Shown here one piece after another: positions 10,822-20,713 of a DNA stretch of 64,000 nucleotides. Origin of the DNA: Desmodesmus armatus. Taxonomy: Eukaryota > Chlorophyta > Chlorophyceae > Sphaeropleales > Scenedesmaceae. The translations under genes were made by a program, and so were the position numbers. The notes beneath the pieces were generated by a model that searched no databases, had not been told where the DNA came from, and saw only the letters and a program-made list of their open reading frames with translations. The stretch's first letter is position 1. The number at the start of each line of letters is the position of its first letter. Location: positions 372,001 through 436,000 of the forward strand of contig VIIQ02000664.1 of assembly GCA_007449985.2 (NCBI GenBank), given 5' to 3'.

Positions 10822-13800
10822 ATGTGCACGCATGCAGTCTCTCTGTCGACACACACACACACACACACTTGCTCCACCTGTCGTGGATGCACTCCCCGGT
10901 TTGATGTCCTAGTCGGACTATGTTGGCATGCCTGATAGACTGCGAACATGTGACTTGCATGTTCATGGTATGCTAGCTACTCAAGTAATCCCTGTGCTAA
11001 CACACACACATTGCCTGGTAGTCCCTCTTTCTAGTGTTGTACACACGATGTGCATGCTGGACTGTATCGTGAACGGCATGTACACATGCCTGCTGACGCA
11101 AGGGCAGCGAGCATAGCGTGCATCTCCATGCCACATCCATCACCAGATGTTGCATGACAGATGCGTGCTATGCTCGCTGCCCTTGTGTCAGCAGACATGT
11201 GCTGGATGTTGCATGAAAGATGCGTGCTATGCTCGCTGCCCTTGTGTCAGCAGAGGGAGTACATGTACTATCATGCCTGCTCACTCGGAACCGTCTGTGT
11301 GTGTAGGTGACTGTCAAGAACAGCATTGACAGCAAGACCTGGCCCACATATTTTGACGGCATCTCCGTCCACTGGCACGGCTTCAGCCTGAAGGGCTTTG
11401 CGTGGATGGATGGAACCAAGTATGTCACACAGTGCCCCATCGCACCAGGCAGCAGCTTCACCTACAAGTTCCAGGTAGGCATGCGGGTGATTGTGTTTGA
11501 ACCACTGCACGTGGCATCGTGACTGACTCACCCAGAAGTGTGAAAGAGGTTGCGCAGTGTCCCATTGCAACAGGCAGCAGCTTCACTTACAAGTTCCAGG
11601 GCATGCAGGCGATGGGCACGTCCTGGATCCGGGGGTGTTGGGTGTCCCTGATTGCTGTTAGGCTCTGCCTCGGGCTCCTGGCAGTCAGGGTCGCTCGGCT
11701 GTTGTGTGTGTGGCCAGCCGGTGGAGGCCCGCCCCCCTGTGCCTTTCAAAGAAAAGATCATGCTGGCGATTGTGTTTGAACCACTGCACATGACATCGTG
11801 ACTGACTCACCCACTCACCAGAACTGTGGAAAGAGATTGCGCATTTTTACCCCACTGCCTGCCTAGCTGAGCTTCACTTAGCAGGTCCAAGTATGCGGTT
11901 TTGTGGCTGTTGCTGCCTGTCAAGCGAAGGACTGACTGTTTAGTACACTTCTGAGTGTGCTAGCAGAGAGACAGCATCAGTAGTCACCCTGGGAAACAAC
12001 CCCACCATGACCGTCGAGCATTGAGGCTATGTGTATGTGCAGCAAAGGCGTAGCCGCGGATGCACGACAGACCTGCTGTGAGGCATACCGGTTGTAACAG
12101 TATGTGTGTGTCATATACTGCAGGTGAATGAGATGCCTGGCACATACTTCTACCACGACCACTCCAGCCACAACAGAGGAGACGGCCTGCAGGGCCCACT
12201 GATCGTGCAGCCACGGCCAGGCACACCAGCACTGAACAAAGCAGATGCCGATGAGACACTCTTCCTGGCGGATTGGTGGCACTTTGCAGGAAATGCAATG
12301 GCCATGCGGCTCAACAGGTCAGCGGGGTGGGGCATGGAAAGTAGCGGTTACCTACTGCTGTCGACGGCAGTACAACCTGCCTTGGACGTCTTTGGGGTAT
12401 CATCACTACGTGGCTGTGGCATGTGTTTGGTCTGTCTGACTGTGCAGGTTTCAACTTGCACCAGCACCTAGTATGTTGCTCTGGTTGTAACAGCCTGGTG
12501 GTGGTAGGTTGGCAGCTGTGATGTCCTTGCAGCCGGTCTGTAGTCATCCACACGCGTTACGACAGGATGACCATTGCAGTAGGTCGCTCGTACTGTGTAG
12601 TGCTGCACTGTGCTGACGTGTGCGCTGTGTGCTGTGCTGTGCTGTGTGCTGTGTGCTGCGCGCCCTGCAGGCCTTTTGACCCCAGCAAGGCAACAGCAGA
12701 CACTGGTGCATGGTGCTGGGTGGGTCTGCCAAAGTCCCTTCTGATCAATGGCAAGGGTAACTACCACGACTGTGAGGATGTTTTCAAAAGAGAGGTGAGA
12801 AGGGGTGTGATCACTCATTTCTCTGTTGCCTCGTATCTTGTGGTGAAGTTGGTGAAGTGTGATGTATCTTACAGGTAGTACTGAAGGGCAGCAGTGCTGT
12901 GGGGTGTGTGCACGCGCATGCGCATGCGTGAATCTTGACAGTTGTGCTACCTGCTGTCAAAGCAGAGCTGCTCACAACTTCCAGAGTCTACTGTGCATGT
13001 TGTCAAGACGTGCACCTATAGGCCATGATCCATGACCCATGGATCGCGCATATGGCGCATAGTGTGCGTTCATGTACACGTCTATTGCTTGCGCAGGCAT
13101 GTCTCACACACTCCATGCTGTCGCTGTGCTGTCACTATGCTGCTGCTGGTACGCTGGTATGCTCTAGGTGAACAAGACACTGCCCTACCGCTCACCAGAC
13201 AAGCCAGTGATTACTGCAGCCAAGGATGTGCTGGCCCCCAACGCCTGCGTGGCTGGCCAGCTGGGACCAACTGCAGAGCCTGCAGCATGTGATGTGACAG
13301 GTGCGGCTGCGGTTGGGGGGGATTTTGTGCCGGCTGTGTGGGCTATGGCCCTTCAGCATGTTTACTACACATGCAGAACACTGCAGAGTCTGCAGCATGT
13401 GATGTGACACGTGCGGCTGCGACTGGGGGACTGCTTTGGCAGCAGCCCTTTGTTGTTGTGCCCTGGTCCTTCCAACATGTGTGCTTCACTGCTGGGGGGG
13501 GGGGGTAGTGCCAGTGTTGGGGGGATGGTTAGGGTTAGGGGGAGGGGGATGCGGACCCACATCGTGCTGAGTTGCTGGACGGGGGGATTGAGGGGGGGGG
13601 GTGAGGAAACCAAAACATTGCCAGCACCCAGGTAGGTGGGCTGCAAGGAAAGTCAGTGTCAGGAGTGCTGTAACAGCCGCAGCGCCCTTCCACACACAAA
13701 CGCCACTCATCGCAAGTTTCAGGATGCTGACCATCAATCCGCAACACTCAGCAAAGAACTTGGGAATTGCGCTTGCACCCTGTGCATCATGCCTCACGAA

Positions 13801-16800
13801 CCTGCATGCTGCCTCTGCCCCCGCTGCCGCTGTCTGGTGTGCTTCACAGTCGGGAGCAGCAAGTGCAGCGGCCTGCAGCGCACCCAGCTGACAGTCAAGC
13901 CTGGCAGCACCACCCGTGTGCGGCTCATCAATGCTGCCACACTGGTGTACATGACCGTCTGCTTTGAGAAGCACACCGTCACAGTAGTTGCCCTGGATGC
14001 AGCACCAGTGGAGCCCCAGGAGTTCTATGAGTGTGTTGATGTCAACTCCGGCCAAAGGTAGGGTTCAATTCTTGGGGGGTTTGGGGTTTGCGGGGCTTGG
14101 GTGCCTAGAAACGCACTGTCAAAGCCATAGCGGTGCGCAAGTTGTGCCTGAATGGATGCAGCACCAGTGGATCCCCACGAGTTCTATGAGTGTGTTGATG
14201 TCAACTCCGGCCAAAGGTAGGGTTCAATTCTTGGGGGGTTTGGGGTTTGCGGGGCTTGGGTGCCTAGAAACGCACTGTCAAAGCCATAGCGGTGCGCAAG
14301 TTGTGCCTGAATGGATGCAGCACCAGTGGATCCCCACGAGTTCTATGAGTGTGTTGATGTCAACTCCGGCCAAAGGTAGGGATCATGAGGTTTAGGGGTT
14401 TGTGGGGCTTGGGTGGGTGCCTAGAATCACACTGTTGAAGTCATGTGCAAGTTGTGCCTGAATGTTGGATGAGTGATGTCAACTTAGGACAGAGGCGGGT
14501 GGTTGCTGGGGGAAAGGCAGGTGGGTTTAGGCGTACGTCAGGGGGCAGCAGCATGTGCCTGTGTGGGGATCATGAGTTTTTTTGGGGGTTTTACCAGGGG
14601 GTTCTGGGAAAACGTGAGGTTTTGGGGGTTTGTGGGGTTTTACCTTTGGTGCCTAGATATACACCTGGACACTGAAAGTCACAGCGGTGCGCAAGTTGTG
14701 CCTGAATGGACGAGTGATGTCAACTTAAAACAGAGGCGGGTGGTTGCTGTGCAGGAAGGCAGGTGGGGGCAGCCGTGCGTGTGTGGCAGCAGCAGTGAGC
14801 CCGTGTGCTCGATGTTTTGAGCAGATTGTTTGATAAGGCAGAGTCGATTTGGTGTGGCCGACTGGGTTGATGCTGATCAGGCGTTGTTACTAGCCGGGCA
14901 ACCGCATGTTGTGTGTGTCAGGTGCATGGGGTGTTACAGTTGGGAAGGAGCTGCAACAGCGGCCCGGTCAAAGCGCACACTTTGCAGCACGCTGTGACTT
15001 TGCCATGCGTGCTGCCAGGGCTTCTCTTTCTGTGATGCGGCGTGCAGCATCACATACCACATGCACCAAGACATGTTGGTTTGCTGCTGTGCCGCGTGAT
15101 GTTTCAGGGCGGATGTGTTGCTCAAGGCAGATCAGCCCTCTGATCGGTCCTACTGGATCTCAGTTGGTTCGCAGTACCGCAAGGGTGCTCCCTCAGCCTA
15201 TGGTGTGCTGAAGTACAGTACTGCAGGCAGCGGCAGCCCCGACCCTGCTACTATCGTCACTCCTGCAGCAGTAGCTGACAAGAAATGGAAGGCAGAAGGT
15301 GGGTAGTTGATGGCACAGGGTTCATAATTCACCCAGGTTTGAAATGTAGTGCGGAAGGACAGTTGGGCTATATGTCTGTGGGGTTGTATGCGGCCTGCGT
15401 GTGTGGGGTGGTTATGGCTGGAACTCACTGATTGCATGCATGTCTTGTGCAAGGCACACTCTTTAGCTTCGGTGCCATCACATAGTGCCAAATCGATGGG
15501 TTGCGCTCGCATCTGCACTCTGCGCCGAGTCCTTTTACTGACTGCTGTTGCTGTCGGGTTGTCCTGCTGCTTTGGTGTGTCACATACTGCAGTTTTCACC
15601 AGCTTCAAAGCCAACGCAGCAGTCCTGGCGGCCTCCGATGCCGCAGGCAAGTCCAGCAACAGCAAAGTCGTTACAGAGTCCTCCGCCAACAGGGCCGCAG
15701 CTGCCTTTGTCGCCCCATCAGCACGCGGTGTCACTGCATTCCGCCTTCCCAAGAAGGAAGTCGACCAACGATTTGTCCTGGAGTCCACTCAGCCCATTAT
15801 CCAGGCCAACGGCATGCTGCGCTGGGCCTTCAATAACATCGCACATGCATCGACCCCGCCCTGCAAGCCTGTGCTGGACAGCATTCATGGAGACAGCAAG
15901 TGGATAGAGGCAAACGCGGTGCAGGCGGGTGCTGTGAATGCGCTCAACACTGCAGCGTACTGGGGTCAACCTGGTGGCGATGCTGCTAGTCTGGCGGCAA
16001 GCAGGGACGCCCGCCTGCAGGCAAGTACTCGCTGCAGTTGCAGACAGCAGCAATAGCACCCCACTGCCAGCTGGTTAGAACTGTAGCACTGGGCAGTATT
16101 CTCCCCATGTTGCCGGCCTGCAGGTCTGTAGAATAAGTGTGCTGCCTGTGTAGTACGCTGCGGACCTGCAGGCGGGCATCATGTATGTGTGTTGGTGGGC
16201 TGACTGGATATGTATGGGCCATAGAGGCGTACATGTAGCGCTGCATTCGTTGTGCAGCGCTACATCTACGCATATTTTTGCCTATACAACTCCAGTCAGC
16301 CAACCAAGTGCACCTAGAATCCCATTGCAACAGAGCACTGGACTACTGAGCTACTAAGAACCCCCATACTTTTGAGCCAATCTAGGGACTTTGTCCAGGG
16401 CGACCGTGCCAGCCTCGTCGTCCTGCACACTGTGGAAGTTACGGTCAGCGGAGCACACCCCATGATCGGCTGGCTCTGCTTGGTTGCTTGGGGACCCCTT
16501 GTTGAGCCAACTTTTTTCCTTGACGTAGTAGCTGTGGTGGCGGCTTTCTGCGTAATCCCTACTGGTCATGCATTGCCGCCTGCTGTTTTGGGAGACACGG
16601 GGTGCATGGGGGGCTTGGCCTCACCGTGTCTTGCTTGTATTTGAAAGGGCTGCTGCCTGCAATAGGTAACAGCAGCAGTTGCAGGTGCTGCAACTAACGT
16701 AGTTGTGCTGGTCTTGCACAAGGTTCCAGTGCACCATGGTAATGAGGCACTGCTGCTGTTGATCTGCATGTCCTGCGCAACAGTTCTCTGCACCATGTTA

Positions 16801-18563
16801 CCAAGCCACTGCTGCTACTGCGTTGGTGTTTGTGTCCTGCAGGTGGTGGACGCAGCCACAGCAAACAAGGACGTCTTCATCAAGTTGGGCACTCCCTCAG
16901 CAGCAACACATGTGCTGACAGTGCAGCCGGGCGAAATGGTGGAGATCGTCATTCAAAATGACAGGGCAGGGTTTAATGGAGGGGAGTATAACAGCAGCTC
17001 TGGATTGACCTCTGCTAGGAACGGCCGGGAGCAGCATTCCTTCCATCTGCACGGATATCATTTCTGGCAGGTAGGTAGTGATTCCTGCTGCTGTCGCAGG
17101 CGAGCTTGTGCTGCTGCATGCGGCCGGGGCCAGCTATGCATGGTCCTGCTGTTGCCGTCTTGTGTCATGATTGGTCACTCAGGCAACTGCATGTCTGGTG
17201 GCGAGGTGGTCACATGGGGTTGCATCCGTGTTGCAGGGCTCCATGCAATCTATGCCAGTGCTGTTGTGACAGGAGATGGATGTATGCTGCTGCTCCAGCC
17301 CATGCATACATCCATCTCCTGTCACATGCATGCCTGGCACACTGTCACTGTATGTGTCGGATGCTGCTGATTTCTATGCCTTGGGCATGTTTGTCTCGCC
17401 ATGTCCGCCTTGCCATGTTCTATGGCAAGCATGTGGTGCCATCAACACTTTACTTGCCAGGGTCTTATATACAAGACCCCCGGCCCTGCATCAAAACACG
17501 TAACGTTTCCAGGGCTTGTCTGCTGAAGGGCGAAGCGGGCTTGGAGGGAAGCTGACCTCGCGGTTGCATGTTGGCTGCTGCATGCATGCAGGTTGGCATG
17601 GGCATGGGTGCCTGGAGTCCTGACAAGGTGTCAACATACAACCTGGAGGACCCTCCCATGCGGGACACCAACACGGTGCTGTTTGATGGCACTACACAGG
17701 ACAGGGCGGCCTGGGTTGCTTTCAGGTGCGCCGAAGTTCCGTGTGTGGGCGCTACTAGCAGTAGTTCTGATCGTCAACCTGCCAAGGGAACCGTCAGCAC
17801 CTGCTAGGCTGTCCGAGTTCAAGTTTGTATGCTGGTAGCGCAGCATGCAGATGCTGGCAGGTGTGCCGGTCGCTGTTGGCGTGGTGTGCTGGTAGAATTG
17901 CTTGCTGCTTTGATGCTGACGTGCGTGTGATGCCGTGCTGTCTGTGTGGCGCTGTGCTGTGCTTCTGTAGGTTCCTTGTGAGCAACCCAGGCGTGTGGCC
18001 CCTTCACTGTCACATTGACTGGTAAGCAGGCCAAGGGTTTGGGGTTTGGGGTTCAGGGTTTAGGCTAAACCCAAGAGTATAAGCAGGCCTCCAGCTACCA
18101 AGGTGCTCCAATGGGAGCCACTTGTGAACAGCACATCATGGCAGGCGCAGTTGCAGACCCCTTGGCACTCTGTATCCATCCTGTCTTCTGCCAACGTGCA
18201 CTAATGAAATTGGCGCCACAGCTTAAATTGTTCAGCATTGCTGACAATTTATCTAGCGGACCGTTCCGTGAATGTTGTGCACGTCAATAGAAACAGCCAC
18301 CTGCCAGCCAGGATGTCGTACAGAGATCTGACCTGCCATGTGCTGATGTGCTGGCTGCTGCTGTCCTGTCCTGCAGGCATATGTTCATGGGTCAGGGCAT
18401 CAACATCATCTCTGACCCGGCTGGCATAGCCAGGGCTCAGAAGCCCAACGATATGCCTGAATGCTCCAACAAATGCATGCTCAACTTTGCCAACACCAAC
18501 CCCAAGGCGGCAGAAAAGCTGGTGGCTGGCATGGCAGCTCCTGCTGCCAGCAACCTGCCATGA
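9762..18563 (+). CDS. Secreted multicopper oxidase (laccase/ascorbate-oxidase type)
   Basis: Thirteen exons: 9762-9975, 10292-10422, 11307-11474, 12124-12317, 12671-12794, 13168-13300, 13850-14057, 15108-15298, 15593-16020, 16843-17070, 17592-17725, 17971-18021, 18377-18563. All phases agree, giving 796 residues, long for the family. The N-terminus is a signal peptide ([15 protein letters not shown]); an in-frame ATG at 9732 is an alternative start. The copper motifs are in order: HWHG at 137, YHDHS at 181, HSFHLHG at 662, HCHIDWH at 730. Cys731, His662 and His736 are the expected type-1 ligands, with the other histidines forming the trinuclear centre. The residue at the usual axial type-1 position (five after His736) is Gln741 rather than Met/Leu/Phe. 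Intron 9 uses a GC donor (CAG|GCAAGT at 16021). The family oxidises phenols, ascorbate or metals with O2; the substrate here is unknown. Several introns carry copies of exon ends. Confidence 0.92.
10242..10281. repeat. Poly-C and ACC microsatellite in oxidase intron 1
   Basis: A run of about 14 C followed by about eight ACC triplets just upstream of the exon 2 acceptor (10290-10291). It forms most of the pyrimidine-rich tract of that acceptor. Confidence 0.85.
10441..10611. repeat. Repeats and exon 2 tail copy in oxidase intron 2
   Basis: Two roughly 55-bp direct repeats start near 10444 and 10499 (sharing atgccatgaac and tgatgg). They are followed at 10575-10611 by a degenerate copy of the last 37 nt of exon 2 (10386-10422), including gaccttcacacagggaga. 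Confidence 0.75.
10790..10868. repeat. Poly-C and CA microsatellites in oxidase intron 2
   Basis: A C run at about 10790-10808 passes into CA repeats, with a second CA block at about 10851-10868. They lie upstream of the dispersed repeat copy at 10928. Confidence 0.85.
10928..11010. repeat. Dispersed repeat, copy 1 (oxidase intron 2)
   Basis: About 83 bp (core gtgacttgcatgttcat, then gtatgctagctac) closely matching 25008-25089 in AHA1 intron 2. Both copies run into CA repeats and have the same orientation relative to transcription. Confidence 0.8.
11084..11253. repeat. Foldback with duplicated right arm in oxidase intron 2
   Basis: The left arm 11084-11125 pairs with 11159-11200 over 42 nt with four mismatches. 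A 49-bp direct repeat (11146-11194 and 11205-11253) duplicates most of the right arm, so the left arm has two possible partners. Confidence 0.82.
11541..11891 (+). repeat. Two decaying copies of oxidase exon 3 end
   Basis: 11541-11600 repeats the end of exon 3 and the start of its intron (ggcagcagcttcac, aagttccag) with the donor GT lost (ttccaggg). A more degenerate copy lies at 11831-11891. The intronic flank gattgtgtttgaaccactg is also duplicated (near 11488 and 11768). No copy has an open frame joining the flanking exons. Confidence 0.82.
13271..13430 (+). repeat. Duplicated 5' splice junction of oxidase exon 6
   Basis: 13271-13320 (exon 6 end plus intron start) is repeated at 13381-13430, period 110. 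In the copy the junction tgacag|gtgcgg became tgacacgtgcgg, removing the AG|GT context. Confidence 0.85.
13996..14400 (+). repeat. 159-bp tandem array spanning the exon 7 donor site
   Basis: The last 62 nt of exon 7 plus the first roughly 97 nt of intron 7 recur at offsets 159 and 318 (tails at 13996, 14155, 14314; donors at 14058, 14217, 14376). Copies two and three are nearly identical and keep an intact AAAG|GTAGG. More diverged copies continue to about 14760. Reading past the first donor gives an in-frame TAG, so only the first donor yields the full protein. Confidence 0.93.
16233..16265. repeat. 33-nt hairpin in oxidase intron 9
   Basis: Perfect 13-bp arms (atgtagcgctgca) around a 7-nt loop. 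An 11-bp inverted repeat (gcctgcaggtc/gacctgcaggc) lies just upstream at about 16116-16172. Confidence 0.85.
17265..17326. repeat. Foldback with perfect 23-bp arms in oxidase intron 10
   Basis: 17265-17287 and 17304-17326 are exact reverse complements (left arm begins tgtgacaggagatgg) separated by 16 nt. Confidence 0.92.
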
Positions 18564-20713
18564 GCATCAGTGTGTTGAGCTGCTTAGGGCAAGGGAGGGC
18601 TGGTGCCCCAGCGCGGTTTGTTCTGTGGCTGCAGCATTCGTTTGTCTTGTGGGTGCAGCATCTTTTTGATCAAAGTACAGGCGGATAAGTTCTCGTTGAT
18701 CACATGGCTCTGTCACAGTGGGCAGTTTAAGGGTGACGTCGTGAGGGCATTGGGGTTTGGGTTGTTGGCACTGGGGCAGAGCCAATCAGGTGGATAATCC
18801 AATCAGCATCTGTATCAGCTTGATTTGTACATTGATCACATGGCTCTGTCACAGGGTAGGCGGTCAAAGGTCGAGGCCTCTTGGGTTTGAGTTGAGGGCA
18901 TCGGGGTTTGGGTTTTTGGCTCTTGCGCAGAGCCAATCAGGTGGAGAATCCCATCAGCATCTGTATCGGCGCGAGTTGCACACACATTGGCGGTGGGTGC
19001 ACCCGCCACGTGGCGAGAAACTTGCATGCGAGCAAGTGCGCACCAGCACCTTCAGTGGGGTTATGCACACGATGCCTGTGCTGAGAGGTTTTGTGGGGTC
19101 TCTGCAGCAGGTGTGCTGCACTTCCATGTAGCTGAATGGCAACATGCACTTCCTTGGTTTGCATTCCTGGGTTTGCACTGTGGAAAGGTGCAAGAGTATG
19201 ATCGGCTTAGGGTACCTTGGAAGCTCACGCATGTTAGGGGAGAAGAGGTGTGTGTGCTGAACGGTGTTGCTGTGTGCTGCCCACTGGCACTGCCAGCAAC
19301 TGAGGGTCTGGCTGGCACTTGCAGAAGCTGCCTGGTGTGAAAACAGCGTGCTATCGTGTCTCACACGCATGTTGCGTCTTTGGAATCTATCTGCATACGT
19401 TTGAACTGCCAGTGCTTCTTTTTCAGACTTTTTGTGGTGCGGCAGACATGTTTGCAAGGCCTGCTCTGCACAGCAGGTGACACAGATGTCGCCTGCATCG
19501 ACTGCATGGCAGTCATGTGCACATGTCCTTCTTTGCCCGCTCAGTTTGTGCATGCTGATTGAGGTAACTTTCCTGAGCAGCCTTGGATTGTGGCTGTCAG
19601 CTTGTGGTGCCTGCTGGGTTGGTCAGAGCGGTGCACAATATGCATCACTGCTTGTGTTGCAGTTGCATGCAGGTGCTGGGGCTTGCGCGATGCAACATGT
19701 GTGCTGTTGTCGTGCATTTGCAATGGGGTGCTTGCAACTTGGACACTTTCTTGCTTCTTCTTTCTTCTCGTTTCTCATCTCCCTTTGGTATTCTTCTTCT
19801 ATGGTGGAGGTACAGCTTGTGCAATTGTGACGTTGTCCTGAGGCGGGCGGGAAAGGACCCTGCTGGGCAGGGAATACGCTTTTGCAGAGCTGGGTGCAAA
19901 GCTTCCTGTGGCGCACCCATCCCCTTCTGCATGCGTGCTTCATGTCTGCCATCTAGGAGTTGGGATCAACATCGCGTTGGCAATGTGGTGCAGGGGATGT
20001 GTGTGGTGGTGGTGGGAGGTGGGGTGTGTGGGAAGGGGGGGGGGGGGTGGAGTGCTGAGGGGTGGGGCTGAATGCTACGTGATGAGATAGGCTGGTTGTA
20101 ATGTTGCAGGCTGGAATTACTCGCAGTCTGGGAGACTGCAAGCATCTGCAAGGTGTTGCTGCACATGTGCGCGCCTGCAGCCCTGGGCATCACTCTAGTG
20201 TGAAGACTCCGAGATGGGCCGTGTCACTGTGAGAGGCCAGCTGATGCCTGGTAGGGGTTCAAAACGGCGTGCCATACATTTACAAAGACAGCTTCATTCT
20301 CACTTAGCCACCAGTAGGTCACTGGCGGCATCCAATCTTATTCCATCGGATCATTAGTGCTGATCTGCCACTACTTTCATTCCCATGGGATCACTAGTGG
20401 TGATCTGCCACCAATAGATGAGCTGAACAAGTTAGCAGCCGTGGATTGACGCCAGCCAACTTCAAAGCAACAAACGCGTTGCGGTGTGTACGTGTTCTAC
20501 ATCATCGGTGACCACGACCTGGTCTCTCAATACCCTTTGACAAAAGTCCAGTCACCTCAGGTTTGGCGATGCCTAATCGCAGTAACCAAACATCGCATTG
20601 CTATCACGACATCCATCAAAACATCTTTAACGGTTGCGTAGAAGCTAGCTCCAGCACAGCACACGGTAGACCCTCAGATCAACAGGACCGCACAGAACTC
20701 AGCGTAGGCAGCA
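18564..20713. other. Gene-poor region after the oxidase
   Basis: About 2.1 kb with no supportable exon. It holds the oxidase 3' UTR, the duplication at 18695-18968, a T/C-rich stretch near 19750-19800 and G-runs near 20035-20050. Just before the next gene it becomes less GC-rich, suiting a promoter at about 20400-20713. Confidence 0.5.
18695..18968. repeat. Imperfect tandem duplication of about 140-150 bp
   Basis: ttgatcacatggctctgtca recurs near 18696 and 18833; gcagagccaatcaggtgga recurs near 18776 and 18927. The unit includes GGGTTTGGG-rich sequence. Confidence 0.85.

Noticed and set aside
13491..13600. G-quadruplex-like G-runs in oxidase intron 6
   Set aside because: G-runs are common in introns of this window and nothing ties this one to a function.
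18034..18075. Telomere-like GGGTTTAGG sequence in oxidase intron 12
   Set aside because: Only one or two degenerate units with GGGTTTGGG variants; G/T-rich low complexity explains it.
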